Below the pieces are notes generated by a model. The model searched no databases. It had not been told where the DNA came from and saw nothing but the letters and a program-made list of their open reading frames with translations. 64,000 nucleotides of DNA. Origin: Chryseobacterium phosphatilyticum. Lineage in GTDB: Bacteria > Bacteroidota > Bacteroidia > Flavobacteriales > Weeksellaceae. Positions 9,155 to 17,294 of this stretch are shown in pieces. The translations under genes and the position numbers were made by a program. The first letter of the stretch is position 1; each line of letters begins with the position of its first letter. The stretch is taken from the NCBI RefSeq assembly GCF_002899825.2, contig NZ_PPED02000001.1, positions 186,001-250,000 of the forward strand, read 5' to 3'.

Positions 9155-9967
9155 TTAGTTTTCAGAATCATATTTGCTGATTACTTTCTGAGTAACTCCT
9201 GAGCTGCTGAAACCTCCATCATGGAAAAGATTCTGCATAGTTACTTTCTTTGTAAGATCAGAGAATAAGGTTACACAATAGTCTGCACATTCAAGAGCTG
9301 TTGCATTTCCTAGTGGAGACATATCTTCTGCATATCCCAGGAATCCTCCAAAACCTTTCACTCCGCTACCGGCAGTAGTCATAGTTGGAGACTGAGAAAC
9401 GGTATTTACACGTACTTTTCTTTCACCCCAATAGTTTCCGAAAGTTCTTGCGATACTTTCCAGATAAGCTTTGTTATCAGACATATCATTATAGTCAGGG
9501 AAAGTTCTTTGAGCTGCAATATACGTAAGAGCAAGGATGCTTCCCCACTCATTCATACAGTCTTTCTCCCAGGCTACACGCATCACTTTGTGGAAAGAAA
9601 CAGCAGAAATATCCCAGCCTTTTTCCAACCAGTCATAATTCATTTCAGTATAGTGCTTTCCTTTTCTTACATTGATAGACATACCTATAGAGTGAAGAAT
9701 AAAATCTATTTTTCCAAATTTTGCTGTCGCAGCATCAAAAAGTTTTTCAAGGTCTTCAATTGAAGTCGCATCAGCACCAATCACTTCTGAACCTGTTTTT
9801 TCTGCTAAACCATTAAGTTCTCCCATTCTTAAAGCAATAGGAGCATTTGATAAGATGAACTCTGCACCTTCCTCATGGCATCTTTCAGCAACTTTCCATG
9901 CAATGGATTGTTCATTAAGGGCTCCAAAAATAATTCCCTTTTTGCCTTTAAGTAAACCGTATGACAT
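9155..9967 (-). CDS. fabI: Enoyl-[acyl-carrier-protein] reductase (NADH), FabI
   Basis: A 270-residue cytoplasmic short-chain dehydrogenase that performs the last reduction in each round of type II fatty acid elongation. The FabI-specific catalytic spacing is present: Tyr149, ten residues to Tyr159, seven to Lys166, matching the Y-Y-K arrangement of E. coli FabI. The N-terminal nucleotide-binding region carries the FabI form LLKGKKGIIFGALNEQSIAW. The gene stands alone with its own minus-strand -7 box (9992-9999) and terminator. Because triclosan and isoniazid-type inhibitors target this family, it is a recognised drug target; no resistance substitution can be judged by eye. Confidence 0.95.
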   Translation of the reverse strand: MSYGLLKGKKGIIFGALNEQSIAWKVAERCHEEGAEFILSNAPIALRMGELNGLAEKTGSEVIGADATSIEDLEKLFDAATAKFGKIDFILHSIGMSINVRKGKHYTEMNYDWLEKGWDISAVSFHKVMRVAWEKDCMNEWGSILALTYIAAQRTFPDYNDMSDNKAYLESIARTFGNYWGERKVRVNTVSQSPTMTTAGSGVKGFGGFLGYAEDMSPLGNATALECADYCVTLFSDLTKKVTMQNLFHDGGFSSSGVTQKVISKYDSEN

Positions 9968-9991
9968 AATTTTCTAATGTTTATTATACTA

Positions 9992-9999
9992 CAAATGTA
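9992..9999 (-). promoter_or_regulatory. -7 promoter box of fabI (TACATTTG)
   Basis: TACATTTG on the minus strand matches the Bacteroidetes consensus TAnnTTTG and lies 24 bases before the fabI ATG. No well-spaced TTG -33 element was seen. Confidence 0.6.
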
Positions 10000-10025
10000 G
10001 CAATAATTGTGGTTATGACATAATA

Positions 10026-10060
10026 AAAATGGAGCCTTATCAATTATAAGACTCCATTTT
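10026..10060 (-). terminator. Terminator hairpin after the small helical-protein gene
   Basis: Arms 10026-10040 and 10046-10060 pair (AAAATGGAG and CTTAT halves with one internal mismatch), flanked by A and T runs. It lies 28 bases beyond the stop of the 10088-10387 gene. Confidence 0.75.
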
Positions 10061-10087
10061 CTTGAAAATATTTATATGACTGAATTT

Positions 10088-10387
10088 TTAATTGGTTTTC
10101 TTGTTCCATTCTGCTTTTACATCCTCTGCTGCGTCCTTAGTTTTTTCCCAGGCATCATTCGCCTGATCTTTAATATCATCCCAGGTATCGGATATATTAG
10201 CTTTTACCCTGTCGAACCAGTCTTCCTGATTAGCTTCCTGATCGTTACTCCTTTTTTCATTAATGTAATCTTTGGCTCTGTCTGCCAATTCATTGATTTT
10301 CCATTTTGCTTTTTCCGTTGCATTCTGTAAAGAGTTTTCTACATTATTCACTGCATTTTCCGCTTTGTTATAATCTGAATTGTTCAT
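10088..10387 (-). CDS. Small charged amphipathic-helix protein
   Basis: A 99-residue protein with no signal peptide and no membrane segment. It is almost entirely predicted helix, rich in Lys, Asp, Glu, Ala and Asn, with repeated Trp-containing heptad-like units (EDWFDRVKANISDTWDD, DQANDAWEKTKDAAED). This composition resembles YtxH/CsbD/LEA-like stress proteins, but I cannot assign it to a named family. It is transcribed alone, divergent from tag, with its own terminator. A stress-protection role is only a guess from composition. Confidence 0.7.
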   Translation of the reverse strand: MNNSDYNKAENAVNNVENSLQNATEKAKWKINELADRAKDYINEKRSNDQEANQEDWFDRVKANISDTWDDIKDQANDAWEKTKDAAEDVKAEWNKKTN

Positions 10388-10525
10388 AATACTATAAATT
10401 TTGTTTGGTATGTAAGATTAAACAATAACCATTCCTAAAATTGGGCAATTGTGTTAAATTTTTCACAATGTTTTGTTATGGTTTTCTAAATCAGTAGTAC
10501 ATTTAACGTATAAAATTTAATAATT

Positions 10526-11083
10526 ATGGAAAAAATACGTTGCGGATGGTGTTCAAAAGATGATCTTTACAGAAGTTATCATGACAATGAGTGGGGGAAG
10601 CCGGTTTATGATGATGAAACAATATTTGAGTTCCTTATTCTTGAAAGTTTTCAGGCAGGATTGAGTTGGTATACTATTCTATCTAAAAGAGATCATTTTA
10701 GAAAAGCATTTGATCACTTCAATTATAAAAAAATGGCTTTGTACACCGACAAGAAAGTTGAAGAGCTCATGAATAATCCGGGAATTATCAGAAACAGACT
10801 TAAAATAGTAGCCGCCATTACCAATGCACAGAAATTTTTGGAAGTTCAAAAAGAATTTGGAAGTTTTTCAAAATATATCTGGGGTTTTATATCTGGGGTA
10901 CCAATAGATAACATGCCTAAAGCCCTATCAGATGTCCCTGCAACAACTGAAATATCAGATGTCATTTCTAAAGATTTGAAAAAAAGAGGGTTTAAATTCA
11001 TGGGGTCAACAGTTGTATATGCTCATATGCAGGCAACAGGAATGGTAAATGATCATATTGAAAGTTGTTTCATTAGGTTGTGA
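10526..11083 (+). CDS. tag: DNA-3-methyladenine glycosylase I
   Basis: A 185-residue base-excision repair enzyme that removes 3-methyladenine from alkylated DNA. The Tag zinc-snap ligands are conserved with exact spacing: Cys6, His19, His177 and Cys181 correspond to the Cys4/His17/His175/Cys179 set known from the E. coli protein. The core motifs YHDNEWGKPVYDD and LESFQAGLSWYTIL are also present. It is a single-gene unit. The 140-base gap to the divergent gene 10388-10525 is AT-rich and shows no clear TAnnTTTG box near this start. Confidence 0.95.
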   Translation: MEKIRCGWCSKDDLYRSYHDNEWGKPVYDDETIFEFLILESFQAGLSWYTILSKRDHFRKAFDHFNYKKMALYTDKKVEELMNNPGIIRNRLKIVAAITNAQKFLEVQKEFGSFSKYIWGFISGVPIDNMPKALSDVPATTEISDVISKDLKKRGFKFMGSTVVYAHMQATGMVNDHIESCFIRL

Positions 11084-11305
11084 TAAATTTTAATTTGTTT
11101 AAACTAATAAATGTTTTTTTAATAATAATATAATTTGTTTTTTTGTTTATACTGTCCGTTTTATAAAGCTTGATTTGTATTTACTAATGTAAGTGGTTGA
11201 TATGTTATATTTTTCAATGTTTTGTGAATAAGGATTTCTTTAATCACATTCCAGTGGTTTAATTGTAAATTTAATAAAATAATCATGTATTTATTAAATA
11301 TTTTG

Positions 11306-11313
11306 TATATTTG
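11306..11313 (+). promoter_or_regulatory. -7 promoter box TATATTTG
   Basis: A perfect TAnnTTTG match 18 bases before the chosen GTG start of the repeat protein. An in-frame TTG at 11311 lies inside this box, which argues against using it as the start codon. Confidence 0.6.
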
Positions 11314-11331
11314 CAGCCGCAAAAAATAGCA

Positions 11332-12615
11332 GTGGTGCAAAAAACACATACATTTCAACTCGGTCTTCTCTTTTTACTGATTCATACTTTTGTATTTGCC
11401 CAGGTGGGGATTGGTTTATCAAATCCTGATCCTTCGGCAATGCTTCAGATTGATGCTAAAAATAAGGGAGTACTTCTGCCAAGTGTAGCTTTGACATCAC
11501 TGACTGATACCGTTACGATTCCTACGCCGGCAGACGGACTTATTATATGGAATAACGGAAATGGGAATTTAAAAGAGGTTGGGTTTTATTATTGGTTTGC
11601 TTCCAAATGGAACAGGTTTTCAAATTCGTCTGAAACAAATAAGGGAGATGGCGATAGCGGAATGGGTTGGAATACCACGGGAACAAATGCCGGAAACTAT
11701 GGTGGAGCAGACACTAATCTTTCATTAGGAACTAAAACGCGTGATGATTTAGTTTTTAAAGTCAATTCTTCGACTGCCGGAAGACTGGGCGTAGATAGCT
11801 CTGTAAGTTTGGGACTGGGCGCGAATGCCGGACAAAATGGAATTGCTATCGGAAGTTCAAGTTCTGCATTTCAAGGGGTATCGATTGGAAGTGCTGCATC
11901 AGTTTCAGCCAACGACGCTCTGGCAATTGGAAACAAATCATCCGCAGGAGCATTTAAGTCAATAGCCATTGGATATAATGCACAAACGAGTAAAAATGAA
12001 TCGACAGCAATTGGTAATCAGGCATTTGCAGGAGGTTTCCAGTCAGTAGCAGTAGGGTATAATGCAAAAACAAACACAAATAGTGAAACTGCTTTGGGAT
12101 ATAATGCAGTGACCAATAGTGAAAATTCAACAGCTGTAGGTTCGGGAGCTAATGCTTTAGGACAATATTCAACAGCAATAGGATATGGAGCAAGTACCTC
12201 ACAGGCCAATACCATTGTGTTGGGGAATAATAATGTAAATGTTGGTATTGGTACGGGGGCTCCAAATATTTCTGCAAAACTGGATGTCAATGGGCAGTTT
12301 AAATTGGGCGATAAAGGAACTATTCAGAAAAACCAGATAAGCTTTGAAGTATGGCCGGGTGTATCTATTAATAATCTACCTCCGGGAAAGTCTTTTACAT
12401 TGGAAATTCCTGTTCCGGCAGCTATGAAGCCTGGTTCAACCAGAGCAGTGATCGTCGTTTCTCCTGCTGGAGATTTTGCCGGAAATTCAACTTTTTCAAT
12501 TTCCAATCCCAGAATGACTTCCACCTCCAGTATTGCTATTAATCTGACAAATATCTCAGGAAGTGCAGAAAGTTTATACTCAGGCCATTTTTATATAATG
12601 ATCAATGAGTTTTAA
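11332..12615 (+). CDS. Secreted protein with YadA-head-like repeats
   Basis: About 427 residues from GTG 11332 (GTG 11335 is equally possible); no ATG precedes the signal peptide, which ends HTFVFAQ. The N-terminus carries VGIGLSNPDPSAMLQID and KGVLLPSVALTSLT, typical of secreted Bacteroidetes repeat proteins. Residues about 165-300 consist of 14-15-residue units of the form TAIGxxAxAxGxxS (TAIGNQAFAGGFQSV, VAVGYNAKTN, TALGYNAVTNSENS, TAVGSGANALG), the pattern of YadA/Hia trimeric adhesin heads. An about 110-residue C-terminal beta domain follows. There is no trimeric outer-membrane anchor and no T9SS sorting domain, so how it is held at the surface is unclear. Adhesion is an inference from the repeats. 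It has its own promoter box and terminator. Confidence 0.75.
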   Translation: MVQKTHTFQLGLLFLLIHTFVFAQVGIGLSNPDPSAMLQIDAKNKGVLLPSVALTSLTDTVTIPTPADGLIIWNNGNGNLKEVGFYYWFASKWNRFSNSSETNKGDGDSGMGWNTTGTNAGNYGGADTNLSLGTKTRDDLVFKVNSSTAGRLGVDSSVSLGLGANAGQNGIAIGSSSSAFQGVSIGSAASVSANDALAIGNKSSAGAFKSIAIGYNAQTSKNESTAIGNQAFAGGFQSVAVGYNAKTNTNSETALGYNAVTNSENSTAVGSGANALGQYSTAIGYGASTSQANTIVLGNNNVNVGIGTGAPNISAKLDVNGQFKLGDKGTIQKNQISFEVWPGVSINNLPPGKSFTLEIPVPAAMKPGSTRAVIVVSPAGDFAGNSTFSISNPRMTSTSSIAINLTNISGSAESLYSGHFYIMINEF

Positions 12616-12652
12616 TTTGAATAATAAGTTTTATTATAGTTGATATGGTGTT

Positions 12653-12680
12653 AGGACTTCCAAAACGGAAGTCCTTTTTT
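12653..12680 (+). terminator. Rho-independent terminator of the repeat-protein gene
   Basis: Arms 12653-12661 and 12667-12675 (AGGACTTCC / GGAAGTCCT) around loop AAAAC, then T to 12680. Confidence 0.9.
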
Positions 12681-12741
12681 AATACCTATAGTTGTATCAG
12701 CGTTCTTATTTTAAAGGTGGAGAATTATAAAATTAAAATTG

Positions 12742-12885
12742 TTAGCACTTTTTCCTACAATATATTCCCTGATCCAAATGCCAGACAGCATGGATGAAAT
12801 CATTTTCTGTAAAATGCTTCAATAGATACCTGTGGATACTTGTCCTTTGCCCGCAATAACCACAGTAGTGAGTAGTTAAATGCAC
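12742..12885 (-). CDS. Candidate 47-residue zinc-knuckle protein (GTG start)
   Basis: On the minus strand a GTG at 12885 opens a 47-codon frame ending at TAA 12742. It contains HYCGYCGQRT near the N-terminus and GIYCRKKC at the very end, four Cys in two pairs plus several His, which looks like a small zinc-binding fold. It begins 14 bases after the stop of the 82-residue membrane protein gene, so it could be cotranscribed. There is no ATG, the frame is closed by a TAA upstream, and no family could be named. It may instead be the remnant of a longer gene. Confidence rests only on the Cys pattern and on the frame fitting an otherwise empty gap. Confidence 0.4.
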   Translation of the reverse strand: MHLTTHYCGYCGQRTSIHRYLLKHFTENDFIHAVWHLDQGIYCRKKC

Positions 12886-12899
12886 TTTGTAAGAGGTTT

Positions 12900-13148
12900 T
12901 TAGTTGGATTTTCGGGATTGAATTTCTTTGCTTACCTCTTTTTTACTCTTCCAAATAAACCAATTCATGGGTATAAAAAATAAAGGAAGAATACTTACAA
13001 AAGTGAGCCCGTGTTTAACGGTGGCATATATTGATGTTCCAATCATAAATCCGATAAGAACAGAATACGAAATATGTATGCTGGAACGTTTTTTTTCTTC
13101 TTTTTTCAATTCATCTACAGATAAATCAGAGAGCTTAGTAGTTTTCAT
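12900..13148 (-). CDS. Small two-helix membrane protein
   Basis: An 82-residue protein beginning with a charged cytoplasmic segment (LSVDELKKEEKKRSS), then two hydrophobic helices (about 28-45 and 51-66), ending with a basic tail KSKKEVSKEIQSRKSN. Short proteins of this layout are common in Chryseobacterium and are sometimes named 'redox-active disulfide protein 2', but no cysteine is present here, so I do not use that name. The function is unknown. The 277 bases upstream (13149-13425) are AT-rich and hold the nucleoside phosphorylase terminator. Confidence 0.65.
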   Translation of the reverse strand: MKTTKLSDLSVDELKKEEKKRSSIHISYSVLIGFMIGTSIYATVKHGLTFVSILPLFFIPMNWFIWKSKKEVSKEIQSRKSN

Positions 13149-13370
13149 GGTAATTAGTTTTTGCTAATTTAAATAAAAGTGGATAGTATAATTATAAATT
13201 GAATAAAAAAAAGGCAATACAAGAGAAAATATACACTAAAGTGTAGTGAGTGGTTGGAAATTTATAAATTTTGGTTTAGGTTATTGTTCACAAAGTAATT
13301 TTCATTTGTAGTTGGCTTTAAATTCAAAAGAGAGAGGTTTTTAGTTCTAAAATCAATCAACCTAAATATA

Positions 13371-13401
13371 AAAAAGGCTATCCTTTCAGAGAATAGCCTT
13401 T
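13371..13401 (-). terminator. Terminator of the nucleoside phosphorylase gene
   Basis: Arms 13373-13381 and 13393-13401 (AAAGGCTAT / ATAGCCTTT); the A-run on plus gives the T-run on the minus transcript. Confidence 0.8.
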
Positions 13402-13425
13402 ATTTCTATAAAATTATAATAATTT

Positions 13426-14280
13426 TTATTTAATAATTCTGTCAAGTACCCAGTTAATAAGGTTTTTCTCAGAGGCATGGTGATCAGCAGAGAATTCACC
13501 ACGTCTTCTGTTGGCAATTACATTGTTTACAGTAATTGCTTTGTGTCCCAATAATTTTGAAAGGGCATAGATAGCAGAAGTTTCCATCTCGAAATTGGTA
13601 ATCCCAAGGTCATTTAATGTTTCCAGGAATTGATCATCAACGGCTTTCAGACGAAGTTGTCTTCCTTGTGGAGCATAGAACCCAGGGAATGTCGCTGTAT
13701 TTCCATGATATTTTGCATCTTTATAATATTCACCCATTTCTTCCGCCCAATCTGAGAAGTACAACATAGGCTTGATTCTTTCGTAAGGGAATCTTTCCAT
13801 AAAGCTTTTAGAAAACTCATTTTCAAAATTGTAGTCCTGATAGAAATGCATTAAACCGTCCAATCCCACTACGTTTTGAGTAACAAGCATATTGTCAACC
13901 TGTACATCAGGATTTACACTTCCGCAAGTTCCCATACGGAATAACTCAAGGGCCTTATGTTCTGTTTTGAACTCTTTGTTCTTCAGATCGATGTTAACCA
14001 AAGCATCAAGTTCATTCATTACGATATCAATGTTTTCAGTACCAATACCGGTTGACATTACCGTAATTCTTTCTCCACGAAGTGTTCCTGTATGGGTATA
14101 GAATTCTCTTTTATTTTTTTTGATTTCTACCGTATCAAAGTATTTTGAAACTTTTGCCACTCTGTCAGGGTCACCCACAAGGATGATTTTATCAGCAATA
14201 TCTTCGGGCAAGAGGTTAAGGTGGTATACACTTCCGTCTTCATTCAGAACAAGTTCTGAGGCTGCAAGTTTATTGAGCAT
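13426..14280 (-). CDS. Nucleoside phosphorylase (uridine phosphorylase-like)
   Basis: A 284-residue member of the PNP/UDP phosphorylase superfamily, which splits nucleosides with phosphate into base and ribose-1-phosphate. Seen motifs: VGDPDRVAKVSKYFD near the N-terminus, the phosphate-loop STGIGTENIDIV, RMGTCGSVNPDV, and the ribose-binding NFEMETSAIYALS. The last is the FEMETSA form of the superfamily. The protein is longer than E. coli Udp (253 residues), so substrate preference is uncertain. It lies 19 bases after a secreted-protein gene on the same strand and ends in its own terminator. Confidence 0.85.
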   Translation of the reverse strand: MLNKLAASELVLNEDGSVYHLNLLPEDIADKIILVGDPDRVAKVSKYFDTVEIKKNKREFYTHTGTLRGERITVMSTGIGTENIDIVMNELDALVNIDLKNKEFKTEHKALELFRMGTCGSVNPDVQVDNMLVTQNVVGLDGLMHFYQDYNFENEFSKSFMERFPYERIKPMLYFSDWAEEMGEYYKDAKYHGNTATFPGFYAPQGRQLRLKAVDDQFLETLNDLGITNFEMETSAIYALSKLLGHKAITVNNVIANRRRGEFSADHHASEKNLINWVLDRIIK

Positions 14281-14299
14281 AATATGTATATTTTTGTTT

Positions 14300-14785
14300 T
14301 TAATTGATGAAAATAGCTTCTTTATAAGGTGATGCCATAACCTGAATGATAGAGTCGTACTCTTCTACAATTCTTCTTTGACCACTCATTACTTCATATA
14401 CTGTAATGGTTGTTTTCTCAAAATTCTTAGGATCCTTTCTCTGGGATGTGATCTCATAGAAATGATTGTCCTTTTTAAGGATAGAAACCAATTCTTCCTT
14501 AGTAGAATTATTAGCTTGCATCATGCCGGGAAATTCAATGACAACGTCTTTAAGCTCAGCATAATTTTTATAAGGTTTTGTTTCCCCATTAGAGTAAACA
14601 TAAACATTAGGAACATTTTTATCTTTCTCCAGACGTACCAGATAATACTCATTACCTTTTTTTTCTGCGTATACTGCCATTTCCTCAGGCTTAGTCTGTG
14701 TTTTTTCCTGTGTCTTCTTCTTTTGCGAAAATGCAGTGAGAGAAAGGAAGCTGGCTGCAAATGCAAACAATAGTTTTGTTTTCAT
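14300..14785 (-). CDS. Secreted hypothetical protein
   Basis: From ATG 14785 this is a 161-residue protein with a signal peptide (MKTKLLFAFAASFLSLTAFSQ) followed by a Lys/Thr/Gln-rich linker and a globular domain. An upstream in-frame start would add 18 residues before the signal peptide and is rejected. The domain alternates charged and aromatic segments (NEYYLVRLEKDKNVPNVYVYS) and ends MASPYKEAIFIN. I do not recognise a family. It is probably cotranscribed with the downstream nucleoside phosphorylase gene, but a functional link is not evident. Confidence 0.65.
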   Translation of the reverse strand: MKTKLLFAFAASFLSLTAFSQKKKTQEKTQTKPEEMAVYAEKKGNEYYLVRLEKDKNVPNVYVYSNGETKPYKNYAELKDVVIEFPGMMQANNSTKEELVSILKKDNHFYEITSQRKDPKNFEKTTITVYEVMSGQRRIVEEYDSIIQVMASPYKEAIFIN

Positions 14786-14973
14786 AATACTATATTTAGT
14801 TTTTGATATGTTTAATTGAGTTAAAAAATCCTCTCCCAATAACCTCCCGCCATTATTTTACCGGTATTTAAGAATAAACCGTTCTTAAAGAATAATGAAT
14901 TTGATTTTGGGGTCTAAAATTAGTAAAAAATATTTTACCTGAAACATAAACATTTTTTAATCTGTTATTAAAG

Positions 14974-15001
14974 TTGAGATAATATATGATTAATACTTTT
15001 G
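14974..15001 (+). promoter_or_regulatory. Promoter TTG-N17-TACTTTTG for the cytochrome c peroxidase gene
   Basis: TTG 14974-14976, 17-base spacer, -7 box 14994-15001 matching TAnnTTTG. The box ends 13 bases before ATG 15015, leaving a very short leader. Confidence 0.7.
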
Positions 15002-15014
15002 CCGTTAAAAATTA

Positions 15015-16844
15015 ATGAGAGTTTATCCACTGCTTGTTGTCATCCTTTTAACAGGATTTGCAGTAATGTCCTTTAATCCTGTTTATAAAGGAAAAGAAAC
15101 TGAGAATACATTTGTCAACAAAGGCTTAGCTGATTTCAGAACCAAACTTGAGCAGCTGAAGTACGATGCTTATAAATTCTCTGAAGACCGGATTTCTCTT
15201 CAAGACCTGCAAAAATCATTGAGGAATACCAGAAATTCATTCAAAGAAATAGAATTTTATATTGCTTACCATTATCCTGAGTTTACCAAGACTCATCTGA
15301 ATGCAGCTCCGTTATTCCATATTGAAGCTGCGGGAACCACAGCATACACATTACCACCGGAAGGGTTACAGGTTTTGGATGAGCTTATCTTTTCAGATGA
15401 AGCCAATGATGAAAAAGAGAAAATCAAAACGATTACCGGTTTCTTATATAATAACTACTCCGGCTTTTATTTAAGTGCTATGAAAAACGGCTTAACTAAG
15501 GGGAATAATAAAACGCTACCATTGCGTATTGAACTGATCCGAATATATTCTTTGGGAGTAACCGGTTTTGATACACCCGGCTCATTGAATATTTCCGAAG
15601 AAACAAGCCATGCACTTTCAGGGATACAAAAATACATCAACAATGATCCCTATTTCAAAAATTTTAATGTTGAGAAGGCTGATCAAATTTTAACTACCAC
15701 AATCAGCTATCTTTCAAAAAATACCAATTTTGAAACTTTTGACAGAATTGAATTTTATAAAAAATATATACAACCCTTATATGAAGAACTAGGTAAATGG
15801 GATGGAAGACCTGACGATCTTAAAGAATTTTCAGGCTGGAATGTAGGAAATAAAGACTTTTTCAGTAGCGATTTTCTGGATCCTTATTTTTACACCTTGT
15901 TAAAATCTTCAGAAGATAATCCTGATCTTCGTCATTTGGGCAAATCTATTTTTTATGACCGGAACGTAAGTGGTAATGGCAAAATGAGTTGTGCAACATG
16001 TCACCTTCCGGAAAATGCATTTACCGACCTTAAAACAAAATCACAAAGTAATGTAGAAGGAAAAACTGTTTTAAGAAACTCTCCAAGTCTTTATAATGCT
16101 GTTTTTGCCAAAAGATTTTTCTATGATCTTCGCGCTTTCTATCTGGAACAACAGGCAGAGCATGTGATTTACAATGAAGAAGAGTTTAATACAAGCTACG
16201 AAAGTATAATTCAAAAATTAAAAACAAAACCGGAATATAAGAAGGCATTCCGTAAAGCCTTTAAAGATGGGAAGATCAACAAGGAAAATTTCTCCAGGGC
16301 CTTAAGTTCTTATGTGGCTTCATTATATTCTTTTGACAGTGATTTTGATCGTTTTATGAGAAATGAAAAGAATGTTTCTGATGAGGTTAAAAAAGGGTTT
16401 AATCTGTTTATGGGCAAAGCGGCTTGTGCGACTTGCCATTTTGCGCCCCATTTTTCAGGATTGGTACCCCCGTTTTTTAATGAAAATGAATCTGAAGTAC
16501 TTGGAGTTACCACAAAACCTGTTAAGCAACTTCCCGTTAAGCTTGACAGTGATCCCGGAAGAGGAAATAGCCCTGTAAAAAAGGAAAAATCATGGATTTA
16601 TGACTATTCATTCAAAACTGTGACTGTAAGAAATGTTGCCCTTACAAAACCTTATTTTCATAATGGTGCTTTCACTACCCTTGAGGAGGTTCTTGATTTT
16701 TATAATGAAGGCGGGGGCGAAGGATTGGGATTGAAAATGAAAAACCAAACTCTTGCTCCGGATAAACTTAACCTTACCCAAACAGAAATCCAGCAAATTA
16801 TTGCCTTCCTGAATGCCCTCACGGATGTAAGTAAAGGGAAATAG
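15015..16844 (+). CDS. Di-haem cytochrome c peroxidase-like protein with helical N-terminal domain
   Basis: A 609-residue exported protein (N-terminal hydrophobic segment about 1-20). The C-terminal half is a MauG/bacterial cytochrome c peroxidase module with two haem-binding motifs: CATCH at 326-330 and CATCH at 471-475. Haem ligand regions such as YFHNGAFTTLEEVLDFYN are also present. Residues about 25-290 form a separate, mostly helical domain (RNTRNSFKEIEFYIAYHYPEF) that ordinary peroxidases lack. It faintly resembles imelysin-type iron-responsive domains, but this is unproven. A periplasmic peroxide- or electron-transfer role is likely. A PhoX-like gene follows on the same strand after 450 bases, without obvious cotranscription. 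Confidence 0.85.
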   Translation: MRVYPLLVVILLTGFAVMSFNPVYKGKETENTFVNKGLADFRTKLEQLKYDAYKFSEDRISLQDLQKSLRNTRNSFKEIEFYIAYHYPEFTKTHLNAAPLFHIEAAGTTAYTLPPEGLQVLDELIFSDEANDEKEKIKTITGFLYNNYSGFYLSAMKNGLTKGNNKTLPLRIELIRIYSLGVTGFDTPGSLNISEETSHALSGIQKYINNDPYFKNFNVEKADQILTTTISYLSKNTNFETFDRIEFYKKYIQPLYEELGKWDGRPDDLKEFSGWNVGNKDFFSSDFLDPYFYTLLKSSEDNPDLRHLGKSIFYDRNVSGNGKMSCATCHLPENAFTDLKTKSQSNVEGKTVLRNSPSLYNAVFAKRFFYDLRAFYLEQQAEHVIYNEEEFNTSYESIIQKLKTKPEYKKAFRKAFKDGKINKENFSRALSSYVASLYSFDSDFDRFMRNEKNVSDEVKKGFNLFMGKAACATCHFAPHFSGLVPPFFNENESEVLGVTTKPVKQLPVKLDSDPGRGNSPVKKEKSWIYDYSFKTVTVRNVALTKPYFHNGAFTTLEEVLDFYNEGGGEGLGLKMKNQTLAPDKLNLTQTEIQQIIAFLNALTDVSKGK

Positions 16845-17294
16845 GTGAGTGCAGTATTCGGGATACAAGATGTGAGATTCGTGGGGTGAGTTTGAGAGGT
16901 AAATGGTCTTTTTCCTATAAAAATGAGAGGTTTGAGTGATTTTAAAGATGAGATAAATTCTTAATGACTATAAAAAAATCAAACTTCTTGTTGTATAAGG
17001 GTACCGCCTATTTTTGGACATCAACTAAGTCTAAGACAATTATAATCTAATTGCAGTTCAGCCTCTCATATGTAGACAAAAACAACATCTATACCTATAT
17101 TTATACTTTGCATCCCGGCTCGCTCATCTCGTCCTGAAACTGCCTTCCCCGTATCCAGACTATTTAATGAAAATTTAATCCCCTTAACATTTGGTTTCAA
17201 ATTAATTAATATTCTCACGTTCATATTTAAACTCCAATTAACAGAGTAGTAGTCGTAAAAAAATAGTTTTGCAGAGTATTTAAATAGAAGTAAA
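16845..17294. other. 450-base intergenic region
   Basis: No convincing gene. The first 60 bases are built of slightly varied units (gggataca, agatgtgagat, gattcgtgggg) resembling minisatellite-like intergenic repeats. A GC-richer patch at about 17100-17155 stands out from the AT-rich surroundings but encodes nothing recognisable. The last 31 bases contain the promoter box of the PhoX-like gene. Confidence 0.5.
17264..17271 (+). promoter_or_regulatory. -7 promoter box TAGTTTTG
   Basis: Matches TAnnTTTG and lies 23 bases before the ATG of the PhoX-like gene. No clear TTG at the -33 distance. Confidence 0.55.

Noticed and set aside
11820..12230. CRISPR or satellite array
   Set aside because: The periodicity is a protein-level repeat (YadA head units) with varied DNA.
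14786..14839. Upstream start for the 14300-14785 protein
   Set aside because: It would place 18 residues before a clean signal peptide, which is not expected for an exported protein.
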